64,000 nucleotides of DNA, taken from Vibrio tubiashii (GTDB lineage Bacteria; Pseudomonadota; Gammaproteobacteria; Enterobacterales; Vibrionaceae). The position numbers and the translations under genes were made by a program. Below the pieces are notes generated by a model. The model worked only from the letters and a program-made list of their open reading frames with translations. It was not told where the DNA came from and did not search any database. The DNA lies in contig JRWQ01000005.1 of assembly GCA_000775715.1 (NCBI GenBank), positions 62,001 through 126,000 of the forward strand. The letters run 5' to 3'. This document shows positions 44,292 to 55,017 of this stretch, one piece after another (position 1 is the stretch's first letter; every line of letters begins with the position of its first letter).

Positions 44292-45611
44292 TTACATAAA
44301 CCGTTTTACCTTGTCCCAGATCAGTTCACAATCCTGGCCGATAAAGTGTCGATCAATGAACAAATCTCCCACGGCAACAACCTTATCACCGCACATTATT
44401 ATAGGTGTTCTACGTCGTAACCAGCTCGGTACACCATACTCTTGGAAGAGTTTTTTTAATTTGCGACTGTGAATACGCTCTACCGGATGAGCCGTTAACC
44501 CCTCTGGATTGAAAGTAATCGACAAACGCCCTTGAGCCAAGCTTTGTTGTGACAAACGGCCTTGGCTCGCTGGCGCAAGTACTATCTCACCGAGTTCATC
44601 AGGTAATACACATGGCTTTTCAAGCTCAACAACTTGAGACCAAGCTTCTAATGATTGCCACTGTTTAACCAAGTAGAGTCGTTGTTCAAAACGGCGCACC
44701 TGACCTTGATCAAACTGATACTGCGGGTTCGCATCTTGCTGCGCCAGAGCGACATCTTGCCATATCTGAGCCAGTTGCACTCGACTTGGCATGCGGCAGT
44801 TGAGATTTTCAAACCACATGCGAATAATTCTATTACGTATGGCAGGGCTTAATGATTCAAGAGCATCAATGATTAAACTGCCATCGCGATGTATGCAGCG
44901 CTGATACTTGTCCACTAATAGCTCATCTAGCAACTGCTCCTGTTCACCGCAGAGTTCTGCTGTTCGCTGAATCGACTGGCGAATATGTGGCCATCGCTCA
45001 GCCAAGCATGGCGTAATAGAATGACGAACAAAGTTTCGCTCAAATCTTTGGTCTTGATTGCTTTCATCCTCAATCCACTCTAATTGCTTTTCTCGAGCAT
45101 ACTCTTCGATCTGCTGACGAGATACCGTCAACAGCGGACGTACAAGATAAGATTGTGCGAATGGCATCGCTTGGGCCATTGAGGACAACCCCTTCGGGCC
45201 ACTACCACGCTTTAACGCAAGGAAAAAAGTCTCTAGCTGATCATCAGCATGCTGACCTGTAAGTAAGAGATCGTTAGGGTGAAGATGCTTTGCTAAAACT
45301 GCGTATCTCGCCTCGCGCGCACTCTCTTCAATACTCTTACCTTCAACCTCGACAATGACCTTCTCTAAGGCAAACTCTACATCAAGCTGCTGACACCACG
45401 CCTGACACATCTGCGCCCAGCGGTCAGCATTGGGACTCAATCCGTGGTGAACATGGACAGCCATGCACTCTACGCTCTGTGCTTGGCAATAGGCGGCCAT
45501 CAACTCAAGCATGACCCGAGAGTCGAGCCCACCACTCAGCGCAAGCACAATACGAGTATTGGCTTGATAATATTGCTGTACAGTTTGGTTAAAGACAGTT
45601 TCCAGGTTCAT
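44292..45611 (-). CDS. tilS: tRNA(Ile)-lysidine synthase
   Basis: Converts C34 of the CAU-anticodon tRNA-Ile to lysidine so it reads AUA. The N-terminal PP-loop ATPase motif is L-S-G-G-L-D-S-R-V, with the H-V-H-H-G-L and G-Q-H-A-D-D-Q-L-E-T motifs following. The substrate-binding and C-terminal domains follow (Y-G-V-P-S-W-L-R-R-R-T-P near residue 395). 439 residues, matching E. coli TilS (432). Near accA, as in E. coli. Confidence 0.96.
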   Translation of the reverse strand: MNLETVFNQTVQQYYQANTRIVLALSGGLDSRVMLELMAAYCQAQSVECMAVHVHHGLSPNADRWAQMCQAWCQQLDVEFALEKVIVEVEGKSIEESAREARYAVLAKHLHPNDLLLTGQHADDQLETFFLALKRGSGPKGLSSMAQAMPFAQSYLVRPLLTVSRQQIEEYAREKQLEWIEDESNQDQRFERNFVRHSITPCLAERWPHIRQSIQRTAELCGEQEQLLDELLVDKYQRCIHRDGSLIIDALESLSPAIRNRIIRMWFENLNCRMPSRVQLAQIWQDVALAQQDANPQYQFDQGQVRRFEQRLYLVKQWQSLEAWSQVVELEKPCVLPDELGEIVLAPASQGRLSQQSLAQGRLSITFNPEGLTAHPVERIHSRKLKKLFQEYGVPSWLRRRTPIIMCGDKVVAVGDLFIDRHFIGQDCELIWDKVKRFM

Positions 45612-45660
45612 AATCCAATGGTCATAAGGGTCTGCTGGCTAATAGTTTATCACTGGCAAT

Positions 45661-45690
45661 AAAAAAGGCTGAACTAAGTTCAGCCTTTTT
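45661..45690 (-). terminator. Rho-independent terminator of accA
   Basis: Stem AAAAAGGCTGAAC/GTTCAGCCTTTTT with loop TAA, T-rich on both strands. It ends the long minus-strand cluster. Confidence 0.92.
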
Positions 45691-45706
45691 CTAACAATAG
45701 TGTCGA

Positions 45707-46666
45707 TTAGCAGTAACCGTAGCTCATCAAACGCTGGTAACGACGTTCTAGTAGTGTGTCATTATCAAACGCTTCAAGCTCTTCAAGCTGACGAACTAGG
45801 GTCGCTTTAATATTTTGCGCCATCTGTTTGTGGTCACGGTGCGCCCCACCTAGTGGCTCATCAATGATCTCATCAATCAGCTCTAGCTCTTTAAGGCGAG
45901 GAGCGATAAGGCCCATTGCTTCAGCAGCCTGTGGCGCTTTATCAGAATCACGCCAAAGGATAGATGCACACCCCTCTGGTGAAATTACCGAGTAAGTTGA
46001 GTATTGCAGCATATTGACGTAGTCACCAACACCAATAGCCAGTGCACCGCCTGAACCGCCCTCACCAACAACGTTACAAATAACAGGCACTTTAAGGCCT
46101 GCCATCACTTTTAGGTTAGTTGCGATCGCTTCAGACTGACCACGCTCCTCTGCACCCACACCTGGGTAAGCGCCCGCTGTGTCAATAAAAGTGATAATTG
46201 GCATGTTAAAACGCTCTGCGGTTTGCATTAGACGTAGCGCTTTACGGTAACCTTCAGGCTTAGGCATACCGAAGTTACGTTTTACCTTCTCTTTCGTCTC
46301 ACGACCTTTTTGGTGACCGATGATCATTACAGGACGACCATCTAAACGCGCCATACCACCAACAATCGCTTTATCATCTGCGTAGTGACGGTCACCCGCC
46401 ATTTCGTCAAATTCAGTAAAGACATGTTCAATGTAATCAAGGGTGTAAGGACGTTGAGGATGACGAGCTAACTGGGCAGTTTCCCAAGCGCCAAGGTCGC
46501 TGAACGTTTTCTTTTTAAGTTCTAAGCTTTTCTTCTCGAGCTGTTCGATCTCTTTCTCAAGATCAACACCCGACTCACCACCATGACGAGATACATCACG
46601 AAGTGCTTCAATTTTTGCTTCTAGCTCTGCGATTGGCTTTTCAAATTCTAAAAAATTCAGGCTCAT
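45707..46666 (-). CDS. accA: Acetyl-CoA carboxylase carboxyltransferase subunit alpha
   Basis: Alpha half of the carboxyltransferase that makes malonyl-CoA for fatty acid synthesis. 319 residues, as in E. coli. Landmarks are [12 protein letters not shown] at the start, [24 protein letters not shown], and [11 protein letters not shown] (oxyanion-type glycine loop). It lies 38 bp after dnaE, the conserved pair. Confidence 0.98.
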   Translation of the reverse strand: MSLNFLEFEKPIAELEAKIEALRDVSRHGGESGVDLEKEIEQLEKKSLELKKKTFSDLGAWETAQLARHPQRPYTLDYIEHVFTEFDEMAGDRHYADDKAIVGGMARLDGRPVMIIGHQKGRETKEKVKRNFGMPKPEGYRKALRLMQTAERFNMPIITFIDTAGAYPGVGAEERGQSEAIATNLKVMAGLKVPVICNVVGEGGSGGALAIGVGDYVNMLQYSTYSVISPEGCASILWRDSDKAPQAAEAMGLIAPRLKELELIDEIIDEPLGGAHRDHKQMAQNIKATLVRQLEELEAFDNDTLLERRYQRLMSYGYC

Positions 46667-46704
46667 CTATAGATCCTTTATTATTCGGTAGCGTAATACC
46701 GAAC

Positions 46705-49700
46705 TTAGTTAAATTCGAGTTCTACCTGACCTTTGCCAAGTAGTTGTTTTAAATCATCTAATAATGCGTCACTTGGCGTCACTCGCCATTCTGTACCTAA
46801 CGTTAAACGCGCCCGTGCATCAGAGCGCTGGTAGTATACATGGACAGGAACGCTACCCGCCCGATGAGGCTCTAGTATTTGACTAAAGCGCTCAAAAAAT
46901 CGGTCATTGATTTGAGATTGGTCGAGGGAGACAGATAATCCTCGTGCGTACTTTTCACGAGCTGACCCGAGATCCATAACCTCACGCGCGGACATTTTAA
47001 GACCACCATTGAAATCATCAAAGCTGACCTGTCCCGAAACAACCAAAATTTTATCTTTTTCTAACAATTCTGCGTATCGATCTAGGGCATCGGAGAACAA
47101 CATCACTTCCATTCGGCCACTTCGATCGTCTAACGTCATGATACCAATGCGTGTTCCGCGCTTGGTCGTCATTACCCGAGCGGCAATAACTAGACCCGCA
47201 ACAGTAACACTTTGGTCACGCCTTGTTGGTGTCGCGTCTTTTAGTCGACAACTAGTATACTTGCCAAGTTCCTTTATATAGGCGTTTATTGGGTGCCCGG
47301 TCAAATAAAGGCCTAAAGTATCACGCTCGCCCTCGAGCCACACCTTCTCTGGCCATGGGTCGACTTTAGTATATTTATTCTCAACTTCTTCCGGTGCTTC
47401 GGTTAGTACACCAAACAAATCCGTTTGACCAAATGCCTCTGCTTGGTGGTGTTGGCTTGCTGCTTTTACTGCGTCATTGAGTGATGCCATCATCGCCGCA
47501 CGGTGTGGGCCAAGGCGATCAAGCGCGCCTGCATAGATCAGCTTTTCAATCACACGCTTGTTGACCTTTTTCAGGTCGATACGGGCACAGAAATCAAACA
47601 GGTCTTTAAAGTGACCATCTTTGTTACGAGCTTCTAAGATCGCATCAATCGGTCCTTCACCGACACCTTTGATAGCGCCAATGCCATAGACAATTGCTCC
47701 AGTTTCATCGACGTTAAAACGATACAGACCCGCATTGATATCTGGCGGCAGGACTTTGAGCTTCATCCGGAAACACTCATCGACCAGACCAACCACCTTC
47801 TCGGTGTTATCCATATCGGCAGTCATTACAGCCGCCATGAACTCGGCAGGATAATGCGTTTTTAGCCACAAGGTTTGGTACGAAACTAATGCGTAAGCGG
47901 CAGAGTGCGATTTGTTAAAGCCGTAACCGGCGAACTTCTCTACCAAGTCGAAGATTTTCATCGCCAGTTCGCCATCGACACCATTAGCGATCGCCCCCTC
48001 TTCAAAGGTGGCACGCTGCTTAGCCATCTCTTCAGGTTTTTTCTTACCCATCGCACGACGAAGCATATCTGCCCCACCTAGCGTATAGCCAGAAAGAACC
48101 TGAGCGATCTGCATTACCTGCTCCTGATAGAGGATAATGCCGTAGGTTGGCTCTAGGATCTCTTGTAGCGAGTCATGCTGCCACTGTTCATCAGGGTATG
48201 AGACCGCCTCGCGCCCATGCTTACGGTCGATAAAGTTATCTACCATCCCCGATTGCAGCGGCCCCGGACGGAACAGAGCTACCAGTGCGATAATATCTTC
48301 AAAACAGTCTGGCTGAAGGCGTTTGATTAGCTCTTTCATACCGCGAGATTCAAGCTGGAATACCGCTGTTGTCTCTGAGTTTTGCAAAACATTAAATGAG
48401 GCTTGGTCATCGAGCGGAATGGATTCAATCGCAACCGGATCCTTGCCCTCTTTCGCCAAGCGCGGGTTTATCAAACCTAGCGCCCAGTCGATAATCGTCA
48501 GTGTACGCAGACCTAAGAAGTCGAACTTAACCAGGCCAGCGGTTTCAACGTCGTTTTTATCAAACTGAGTAACAGGGAAATGACCTTCCGCATCAGCGTA
48601 AATCGGCGCAAAATCGGTAATCGTCGTTGGTGAAATTACAACACCACCCGCGTGCTTACCTGCGTTACGTGTACACCCTTCTAGGATGCGACACATATCG
48701 ATCAGCTCTTTAATCTCTTCGTCGTTTTCGTACAACTCAGGCAGTGCGGGTTCCGCTTTAAATGCCTTTTCTAGCGTCATGCCCGGATCGGGCGGTACAA
48801 GCTTAGAAATACGATCAACAAAGCCAAAACCGTGGCCGAGTACACGGCCTACATCGCGAATAACCGCTTTGGCCGCCATAGTACCGAAGGTAATGATCTG
48901 CGACACCGCATCACGACCATACATCTCCGCAACGTGGTCGATAACTTGGTCACGCTTATCCATGCAGAAGTCGACATCGAAATCGGGCATGGAGACACGT
49001 TCTGGGTTAAGAAAACGTTCGAATAGCAGGTCATATTCAAGTGGGTCGAGGTCAGTGATCTTCAACGCATAAGCCACCAACGAACCTGCACCCGAACCAC
49101 GACCCGGGCCAACTGGAATAGCATTGTCTTTTGACCACTGGATGAACTCCATTACGATCAAGAAATAACCTGGGAAGCCCATGTTGTTGATGACTTCTAG
49201 TTCGATCTTAAGGCGGTCATCGTACTCTGGTCGACGCTCTGCACGAACAGCAGGGTCTGGGAATAGGAATTCAAGGCGCTCTTCCAGACCCTCTTCGGAT
49301 TTTTTAACTAAGAACTCGGTCTCTTCCATACCTTCAGTTGGGAAGGCTGGCAGAAAGTACTCCCCTAAACGAACAGTGACGTTACAACGCTTAGCAATCT
49401 CTACGCTATTCTCTAGTGCCTCTGGGATGTCGGCAAACAGCTCACACATCTCTTCTTCAGTACGGAGGTATTGCTGAGCACTGTAATTTTTTGGTCGACG
49501 CGGATCTTCTAGGGTATAGCCATCGTGAATCGCAACGCGAATTTCGTGCGCATCAAATAACTCTTCCTCTAGGATTACCACATCGTTAGTCGCGACCACG
49601 GGCAGATCGTGTTTCTCGGCAAGTTCAAGGGCGAAATGAAGGTAAGTCTCTTCATCAGCACGTCCAGTGCGGACTAAATCTAAGTAGAAACGATCTGGGA

Positions 49701-50184
49701 AGTGAGTTTTGTAGAACTCAACACACTCTTCGACCACCTTTTGGTTGCCTTTGAGCAGCGCTTTACCTATCTCGCCATTTTTGGCACCAGAAAGAACAAT
49801 CACCCCTGCCGATAGCTCTGCCAACCACGCTTTATCGATCACTGGTTGATGCTGAACATGACCACGCAAGTATGCTTTAGAGATCAGAAGGGTGAGGTTT
49901 TTGTAGCCTTCGTTGTCGGCCGCTAACACCGTTAGTTTAGTCAGCTCATCGCCAAACTCTGGCGACTGCATAACGAAATCGGCGCCAATGATCGGCTTAA
50001 TACCACAGCCGTGTGCCGTGCCATAGAACTTAACCAGACCACACAAGTTGGTGAAATCAGTCAGTGCCATTGCTGGCATTCCCAATTCAGCTACCTTCTT
50101 GACCAAGGGAGGCACTTTAGAAAGGCCATCGACCATGGAAAAGTCACTGTGAACTCGAAGGTGGATAAACTTTGGGTCTGACAT
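46705..50184 (-). CDS. dnaE: DNA polymerase III alpha subunit
   Basis: Replicative C-family polymerase, 1159 residues (E. coli 1160). The N-terminal PHP domain begins [12 protein letters not shown]. The palm aspartates are in P-D-F-D-V-D-F near residue 401, followed by V-I-R-D-V-G-R and [10 protein letters not shown]. The helix-hairpin-helix and OB domains are C-terminal ([12 protein letters not shown]). The proofreading partner dnaQ is at 37.4 kb. The spacing of 90 bp from rnhB and 38 bp to accA suggests read-through. Confidence 0.98.
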   Translation of the reverse strand: MSDPKFIHLRVHSDFSMVDGLSKVPPLVKKVAELGMPAMALTDFTNLCGLVKFYGTAHGCGIKPIIGADFVMQSPEFGDELTKLTVLAADNEGYKNLTLLISKAYLRGHVQHQPVIDKAWLAELSAGVIVLSGAKNGEIGKALLKGNQKVVEECVEFYKTHFPDRFYLDLVRTGRADEETYLHFALELAEKHDLPVVATNDVVILEEELFDAHEIRVAIHDGYTLEDPRRPKNYSAQQYLRTEEEMCELFADIPEALENSVEIAKRCNVTVRLGEYFLPAFPTEGMEETEFLVKKSEEGLEERLEFLFPDPAVRAERRPEYDDRLKIELEVINNMGFPGYFLIVMEFIQWSKDNAIPVGPGRGSGAGSLVAYALKITDLDPLEYDLLFERFLNPERVSMPDFDVDFCMDKRDQVIDHVAEMYGRDAVSQIITFGTMAAKAVIRDVGRVLGHGFGFVDRISKLVPPDPGMTLEKAFKAEPALPELYENDEEIKELIDMCRILEGCTRNAGKHAGGVVISPTTITDFAPIYADAEGHFPVTQFDKNDVETAGLVKFDFLGLRTLTIIDWALGLINPRLAKEGKDPVAIESIPLDDQASFNVLQNSETTAVFQLESRGMKELIKRLQPDCFEDIIALVALFRPGPLQSGMVDNFIDRKHGREAVSYPDEQWQHDSLQEILEPTYGIILYQEQVMQIAQVLSGYTLGGADMLRRAMGKKKPEEMAKQRATFEEGAIANGVDGELAMKIFDLVEKFAGYGFNKSHSAAYALVSYQTLWLKTHYPAEFMAAVMTADMDNTEKVVGLVDECFRMKLKVLPPDINAGLYRFNVDETGAIVYGIGAIKGVGEGPIDAILEARNKDGHFKDLFDFCARIDLKKVNKRVIEKLIYAGALDRLGPHRAAMMASLNDAVKAASQHHQAEAFGQTDLFGVLTEAPEEVENKYTKVDPWPEKVWLEGERDTLGLYLTGHPINAYIKELGKYTSCRLKDATPTRRDQSVTVAGLVIAARVMTTKRGTRIGIMTLDDRSGRMEVMLFSDALDRYAELLEKDKILVVSGQVSFDDFNGGLKMSAREVMDLGSAREKYARGLSVSLDQSQINDRFFERFSQILEPHRAGSVPVHVYYQRSDARARLTLGTEWRVTPSDALLDDLKQLLGKGQVELEFN

Positions 50185-50274
50185 GAATAGAGTCCGAACG
50201 GGTTGTAAATTCTAAAGATAATTGGGGTATTTTAAGTGAAAAACGCTGACTTATATACCCCTGAAATTGTATTG

Positions 50275-50892
50275 CTACTCAATGCCTAGCGCACGTTTGA
50301 CTGGCTTAAAACTCTTGCGATGCTGGTCGATGACACCGTGCTTCTCGATAGCCTCAAAGTGAGCTTTGGTGGGGTAACCTTTGTGCCTAGCAAAGCCAAA
50401 TTCAGGATGCTGTTTATCAAGCTCTTCCATCTCTTGGTCACGTACTACTTTCGCTATGATAGACGCGGCACTGATCTCAGCAACGCGCAGGTCTCCCTTA
50501 ACCACGGCTTGTGATTGCATCGGCAGTTGTGGGCAACGATTGCCATCAATCAAAACAAAGTCAGGTTGTAGTTCTAATCCCGCAACCGCTCTTTGCATCG
50601 CAACCATAGTTGCTTGCAGGATGTTCAGTTCATCGATCTCGTGTGGTGAGCAGCGCCCTACTGACCAAGCCAACGCTTTCTGTTTGATTTCCGGCAGCAA
50701 GGCTAAGCGTTTTTTCTCAGAGAGTTTCTTTGAGTCGTTAAGACCTTCAATAGGATTATTTGGGTCCAAGATCACCGCAGCAGTAACCACGTCTCCCACC
50801 AACGGGCCACGCCCTACCTCATCAACCCCGGCAATAAGGTTGAAACCTTGCGGATATTCGAACGGAGGTAATTCTTTGGTTTGTTTAGTCAT
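50275..50892 (-). CDS. rnhB: Ribonuclease HII
   Basis: Removes misincorporated ribonucleotides from DNA. The catalytic motif [11 protein letters not shown] is at residues 22-32. Other acidic residues lie in L-I-D-G-N-R and the conserved I-A-K-V-x-R-D sequence. The 205-residue length is normal. The start overlaps the end of lpxB by 8 bp, indicating coupling within the lpx-dnaE run. Confidence 0.97.
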   Translation of the reverse strand: MTKQTKELPPFEYPQGFNLIAGVDEVGRGPLVGDVVTAAVILDPNNPIEGLNDSKKLSEKKRLALLPEIKQKALAWSVGRCSPHEIDELNILQATMVAMQRAVAGLELQPDFVLIDGNRCPQLPMQSQAVVKGDLRVAEISAASIIAKVVRDQEMEELDKQHPEFGFARHKGYPTKAHFEAIEKHGVIDQHRKSFKPVKRALGIE

Positions 50893-52039
50893 GTTGTTGC
50901 TCTTTGCCGATCAATCTAAGTACCGCTTGCGCAGCTTGAGTATCAGCATCTTTGCGAATCAGTTTATGCATTTCAGTAAAGCGGCTCATCAGCTCTTGGT
51001 TATCACGGCTTAGCATTTCATCTACAGCAGGCACTAAGAACTCAGGATCACACTGGTCTAAAATCAGCTCTTTTACCAACTCTTCACCTGCCAGTATGTT
51101 AGGTAGCGATACAAACTCAGTAATCGCCATTTTCTTCACTAGCCACCCCGTCAGACGGTTAACCTTGTAACCCACCACCATAGGGCGTTTGAGCAACATA
51201 CACTCTAGTGCGACGGTGCCTGAGGCTAGTAATACTGCATCTGAGGCGGTAATTACGTTGCGAGCGGTATCTTGAACAATGGTAAATTCGAGCTCAGGTG
51301 CTACTGATTGCCAAATTTCTTCAAACTGCTGACGACGCTTATCATTCACCGCTGCGACAACGAAGCCGATATCAGGGTACTTTTGCTTTATTTGGCGACA
51401 AGTTTGAATAAAAGGTTCTGCGATCAGACCCACTTCTCCACCACGACTGCCCGGTAAAACCGCTAACCACTGCTTGTTCTGTTCTAAGTTGAGCAACTCT
51501 CTCGCTTGTTTCTGATCGGGCTGAAGTGGAATAGCATCCGCTAAGGTATGGCCGACGAACTCACAAGCAACCTGGTACTTATCATAAAAGGCTTTTTCAA
51601 ACGGCAAGAACGCCAATACTAAGTCGGTGGCTGCATCAATTTTAAAAATGCGCTTCGGACGCCAAGCCCAAACAGACGGACTGACATAGTGAACGGTCTT
51701 AATGCCCTTTTTCTTAAGGTCTAACTCAAGACGTAAGTTGAAGTCCGGTGCGTCAATACCAACAAACACGTCCGGCGGATCGTCAGTAAAGTACTTAACC
51801 AACTCAGCTTTTACTTTTAGCAACCTTGGCAGACGCCCAAGCACTTCCACCAAACCCATAACCGCGAGCTCTTCCATCTCAAACAGAGATTCACAACCTT
51901 GGGCGATCATCTTAGGGCCACCAATGCCAACAAACTCAGCACTAGGGTACTGAGCTTTAATCGCCTTAATGAAGCCTTCACCTAAAGTATCGCCGGACAA
52001 TTCACCTGCGATGATGCCAATGCGAAGGGGTTTTTCCAT
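50885..52039 (-). CDS. lpxB: Lipid-A-disaccharide synthase
   Basis: Peripheral membrane GT19 glycosyltransferase that joins UDP-2,3-diacylglucosamine and lipid X. The 384-residue product has the early [10 protein letters not shown] motif, the [11 protein letters not shown] segment, L-P-G-S-R-G-G-E, and [15 protein letters not shown]. It is separated from lpxA by 75 bp that include a terminator-like hairpin. Confidence 0.97.
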   Translation of the reverse strand: MEKPLRIGIIAGELSGDTLGEGFIKAIKAQYPSAEFVGIGGPKMIAQGCESLFEMEELAVMGLVEVLGRLPRLLKVKAELVKYFTDDPPDVFVGIDAPDFNLRLELDLKKKGIKTVHYVSPSVWAWRPKRIFKIDAATDLVLAFLPFEKAFYDKYQVACEFVGHTLADAIPLQPDQKQARELLNLEQNKQWLAVLPGSRGGEVGLIAEPFIQTCRQIKQKYPDIGFVVAAVNDKRRQQFEEIWQSVAPELEFTIVQDTARNVITASDAVLLASGTVALECMLLKRPMVVGYKVNRLTGWLVKKMAITEFVSLPNILAGEELVKELILDQCDPEFLVPAVDEMLSRDNQELMSRFTEMHKLIRKDADTQAAQAVLRLIGKEQQHD

Positions 52040-52064
52040 GCCTGAATTACCTATATAAATACAA

Positions 52065-52095
52065 AAAAGATCGCACCCAAAGAGCGCGATCTTTT
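52065..52095 (-). terminator. Terminator-like hairpin between lpxA and lpxB
   Basis: A 10-bp perfect stem AAAAGATCGC/GCGATCTTTT with an 11-nt loop. On the minus strand it is followed by TTTTTT. It sits between two genes usually co-transcribed, so it may be a partial terminator that lowers expression of lpxB and downstream genes. Confidence 0.75.
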
Positions 52096-52114
52096 ATCAA
52101 TCAACTAACACGTC

Positions 52115-52903
52115 TTAGCGAATAACGCCACGCTCAGAAGTTTCCACGAAATCAATAAAGTGTTGAATAGATGGCCAGTCACCTGCCATCTGTTCTAAAA
52201 CTTGTTTCGCTTCAGCTTGCGTTTTACCTGCACGGTAGAACTCTTTGTAGGCGTTACGCAAAGCACGTAGTTCAGCTTTCTCGAAGCCATTACGCTGCAA
52301 GCCAACAAGGTTCAGACCGAACGGAGTCGCGTGGTTACCTTGTGCCAGTACATAAGGTGGAACGTCTTTCACAACTGCAGAACAGCCACCAATGTAGCTG
52401 TATGCACCCACTTTACAGAATGGATGGATCGCAGATAGGGCCATCACACCAGCGTAGTCTTCAACGGTCACATGACCACCAAGAATCGCATTGTTACCAA
52501 TGTGAACATGATTACCGACGATGACGTCATGAGCAATGTGAGCATTAACACACAACAAGTTATCGTTGCCAATCACTGTTGTTGCTTTGTCTTGCGTAGT
52601 ACCGCGATGGATTTGTACCGCTTCACGAATCACGTTGCGATCGCCGATCACAACGGTAGTCTCTTCACCACCGTATTTCTTGTCTTGGTTCTCTTCACCA
52701 ACAACAGCATGTGGGAAAATACGGTTCTCTTTACCAATTGTCGTATGACCTTTGATAACCACATGAGACATAACCTCGGTGCCTTCACCAATCTCAACAT
52801 TACCTGAGATGTAAGTAAACGGACCTACAGTTACATTGGCTGCAATTTTTACCTCACCTTCAATAACAGCAGAAGGGTGAATCTGAGCTGTTTCATGGAT
52901 CAT
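52115..52903 (-). CDS. lpxA: UDP-N-acetylglucosamine O-acyltransferase
   Basis: First step of lipid A synthesis. The hexapeptide-repeat left-handed beta-helix covers most of the 262 residues. The catalytic His lies in N-A-H-I-A-H-D, with Q-G-N-H-A-T-P-F-G following, as in E. coli. ATG 52903 (M-I-H-E-T-A-Q) matches the family start and lies 1 bp after the fabZ stop; the frame to 52924 would overlap fabZ. Confidence 0.97.
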   Translation of the reverse strand: MIHETAQIHPSAVIEGEVKIAANVTVGPFTYISGNVEIGEGTEVMSHVVIKGHTTIGKENRIFPHAVVGEENQDKKYGGEETTVVIGDRNVIREAVQIHRGTTQDKATTVIGNDNLLCVNAHIAHDVIVGNHVHIGNNAILGGHVTVEDYAGVMALSAIHPFCKVGAYSYIGGCSAVVKDVPPYVLAQGNHATPFGLNLVGLQRNGFEKAELRALRNAYKEFYRAGKTQAEAKQVLEQMAGDWPSIQHFIDFVETSERGVIR

Positions 52904-52904
52904 A

Positions 52905-53363
52905 TTAAAACTCTCGACGAGCACATTTTAGTTCAGCAGAACACACTACTTCACCATCAACCTTCGCTACACCTGAGAATGCAGCAATACCACGGCGCTC
53001 CTTTAAGAACTCCACTTCGATAACCAGTTGATCGCCAGGAACGACAGGTTTACGGAACTTAGCACCGTCAACACTTGCGAAATAGTATAGTTCGTTCTCT
53101 GATGGAGCACCGAACGATTTAAATGCCAATAGACCCGTTGCTTGAGCCATTGCTTCTAAGATCAGTACTCCTGGGAATACAGGTAGTTGTGGGAAATGAC
53201 CTGTAAACTGAGGCTCATTAACTGAAACATTCTTGATCGCTGTTAAGTATTTCTCTTCTTGGAAATCAATCACACGGTCAATCAGTAAGAATGGATAGCG
53301 ATGCGGCAACAATTCCTGAATTTCAGTAATGTTCATCGTTTTGTTTTCAGTAGTCAAAGTCAT
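52905..53363 (-). CDS. fabZ: 3-hydroxyacyl-[acyl-carrier-protein] dehydratase
   Basis: Hot-dog-fold dehydratase of fatty acid elongation. Its substrate pool is shared with lipid A acylation. The 152-residue product has the [14 protein letters not shown] active-site His motif and the Glu-bearing [15 protein letters not shown] 53363 (M-T-L-T-T-E-N-K) has AGGAAT just upstream and fits the vibrio length; the upstream frame to 53402 lacks support. It lies between lpxD and lpxA in the conserved order. Confidence 0.97.
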   Translation of the reverse strand: MTLTTENKTMNITEIQELLPHRYPFLLIDRVIDFQEEKYLTAIKNVSVNEPQFTGHFPQLPVFPGVLILEAMAQATGLLAFKSFGAPSENELYYFASVDGAKFRKPVVPGDQLVIEVEFLKERRGIAAFSGVAKVDGEVVCSAELKCARREF

Positions 53364-53410
53364 ATTCCTATATTGAATGCTAAATTTGTTTCTGATCGGC
53401 ATTATAGATG

Positions 53411-53439
53411 AAAAAGACCCGCAATACGCGAGCCTTTTT
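53411..53439 (-). terminator. Weak terminator-like hairpin between lpxD and fabZ
   Basis: On the minus strand a short GC stem (CTCGC/GCGGG, with one G-T pair) inside AAAAAG/CTTTTT arms is followed by T's. The stem is imperfect, so this may be partial attenuation only. Confidence 0.45.
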
Positions 53440-53453
53440 AATTCCAGTAAGAG

Positions 53454-54485
53454 CTAGGCGTCTTGTTTATCAGCCAATAATTTCTCTACTGCCTTTAAAC
53501 GCTTGTTCATGTCATCAATACGATGGACACGAGTAGCCGTTTTACGCCACTCTTTATTAGGCTGCAGTGGAATGCCTGAAGAGTACATACCCTTCTCATC
53601 GATTCCACGCATTACCATACCCATTCCGGTAATGGTTACTCCATCGGTAATTTCAATGTGACCGTTGATAACCGTACCACCACCGATAATACAGTACTTA
53701 CCAATCTTAGTACTGCCCGCGACAATCGTACCACCCGCCATAGCAGTACCATATCCGATGTGTACGTTGTGGGCGATCTGTAGTTGGTTGTCTAGAATCA
53801 CGTTATCTTCAATAACAGTGTCATCTAGCGCACCACGGTCAATGGTTGTGCACGAGCCGATCTCGACACGGTTGCCAATGCGAACAGAGCCGAGCTGAGG
53901 GATCTTAACCCACTCGCCTTTTTCATTCGCATAACCAAAGCCGTCAGCACCAATTACCGTGTTTGCTTGCACCAAGCAGTCAGCGCCTAAGCTCACTTGA
54001 TGGTAAATCGAAACGTTCGACCACAGCTTAGTATTACTACCAATCTTAGCATTTTTACCAATAAAGCAGCCTGCACCAATCACAACGTTATCACCAAGCT
54101 CTACGCCTGATTCAATCACAGCATTGGCACCGATTGAGACGTTTTCGCCCAATACAGCATCGCCAGCAATGACAGCCGAGGGCGCAATGCTATCCGCAGG
54201 TGCTGGAGTGGTATCTAACGCTTGCGCTACTTTAGCAAAAGCAACATAAGGATCGTCAACAACAAGTGCATTACCTGAACAAAGCTCACGCTGCGCTTCT
54301 TTCACCATCACAACGGTCGCCTTGCACTCACCTAAGTGCTTAGCATATTTAGGATTGGACAAGAAAGTGACATGACCTTCTTGTGCTGTATCCATTGGCG
54401 CAACCATGCTGACAACCGCTGCTGCGTCACCATGGAGTTCACCGCCAGTAATTGTGGCCAATTCGGCCAGAGAAAGTCTCTTCAT
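53454..54485 (-). CDS. lpxD: UDP-3-O-acylglucosamine N-acyltransferase
   Basis: Third step of lipid A synthesis. 343 residues. An N-terminal uridine-binding domain is followed by a hexapeptide beta-helix (about 100-300; repeated I-G-x-x-x-x-I motifs) with the catalytic His in [11 protein letters not shown]-terminal helix ends in a coil. ATG 54485 (M-K-R-L-S-L-A-E-L) matches the family; a TTG at 54491 would only add two residues. Confidence 0.97.
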   Translation of the reverse strand: MKRLSLAELATITGGELHGDAAAVVSMVAPMDTAQEGHVTFLSNPKYAKHLGECKATVVMVKEAQRELCSGNALVVDDPYVAFAKVAQALDTTPAPADSIAPSAVIAGDAVLGENVSIGANAVIESGVELGDNVVIGAGCFIGKNAKIGSNTKLWSNVSIYHQVSLGADCLVQANTVIGADGFGYANEKGEWVKIPQLGSVRIGNRVEIGSCTTIDRGALDDTVIEDNVILDNQLQIAHNVHIGYGTAMAGGTIVAGSTKIGKYCIIGGGTVINGHIEITDGVTITGMGMVMRGIDEKGMYSSGIPLQPNKEWRKTATRVHRIDDMNKRLKAVEKLLADKQDA

Positions 54486-54491
54486 AACCAA

Positions 54492-55001
54492 TTATTTAAG
54501 TGAGTCAATTACAGCTTTAGAGATGTCGTATTCTGGCGTAGCGAAACGAACAACTTGTTGATCAACGATCATATCGAAACCTTGTTTCTTAGCTACGCTA
54601 TCGATCGCATCCTGGATAACTTTAAATAGCTTCTGCTCTTCTTCCGCTTGGCGACGCTGTCTTAGCTTGTCAAAAGATTGCGCTTTCAGTTTCAGTTCAC
54701 TTTCTAATTGGCCAATCTCCAAGCGAAGCTTTTCAATGTCCTCTTGGCTCATTAGATCACCATCACGATTTAGCTTTTCAACTTTGCCTTTACCTTTGGC
54801 TTGAATCGCTTGTAGCTCAGCAGATTTATCTTTGAACTCGTCTTGTAACTTCTGAGCTACAACCTCACGTTGAGGTAACTGCTGGAAAACTTGAGCAGTA
54901 TTCACGTAACCAATTTTCTGAGCAGCTTCAGCAGCATTGGCGAAGAAAGAAGACGTCATGACTAGAAGAGAAAGACCAGCCGCTTTAATTGTTTTATTCA
55001 C
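54492..55001 (-). CDS. skp: Periplasmic chaperone Skp (OmpH)
   Basis: Trimeric holdase that escorts unfolded outer-membrane proteins to BamA. The GTG start at 55001 is the best, with AAAGGAAATTACA directly before it and a signal peptide that fits (cleavage near A-N-A-A-E-A-A); the frame reaching 55079 would overlap bamA by 62 bp. The mature part opens K-I-G-Y-V-N-T-A-Q-V-F-Q-Q-L-P and then has the long coiled-coil arms. 169 residues. Confidence 0.95.
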   Translation of the reverse strand: MNKTIKAAGLSLLVMTSSFFANAAEAAQKIGYVNTAQVFQQLPQREVVAQKLQDEFKDKSAELQAIQAKGKGKVEKLNRDGDLMSQEDIEKLRLEIGQLESELKLKAQSFDKLRQRRQAEEEQKLFKVIQDAIDSVAKKQGFDMIVDQQVVRFATPEYDISKAVIDSLK

Positions 55002-55017
55002 TGTAATTTCCTTTAAA

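Noticed and set aside
50381-51013. A 210-codon frame on the plus strand over rnhB and lpxB.
   Set aside because: Both opposite-strand genes are unmistakable, and the frame's serine- and arginine-rich product has no recognisable feature.
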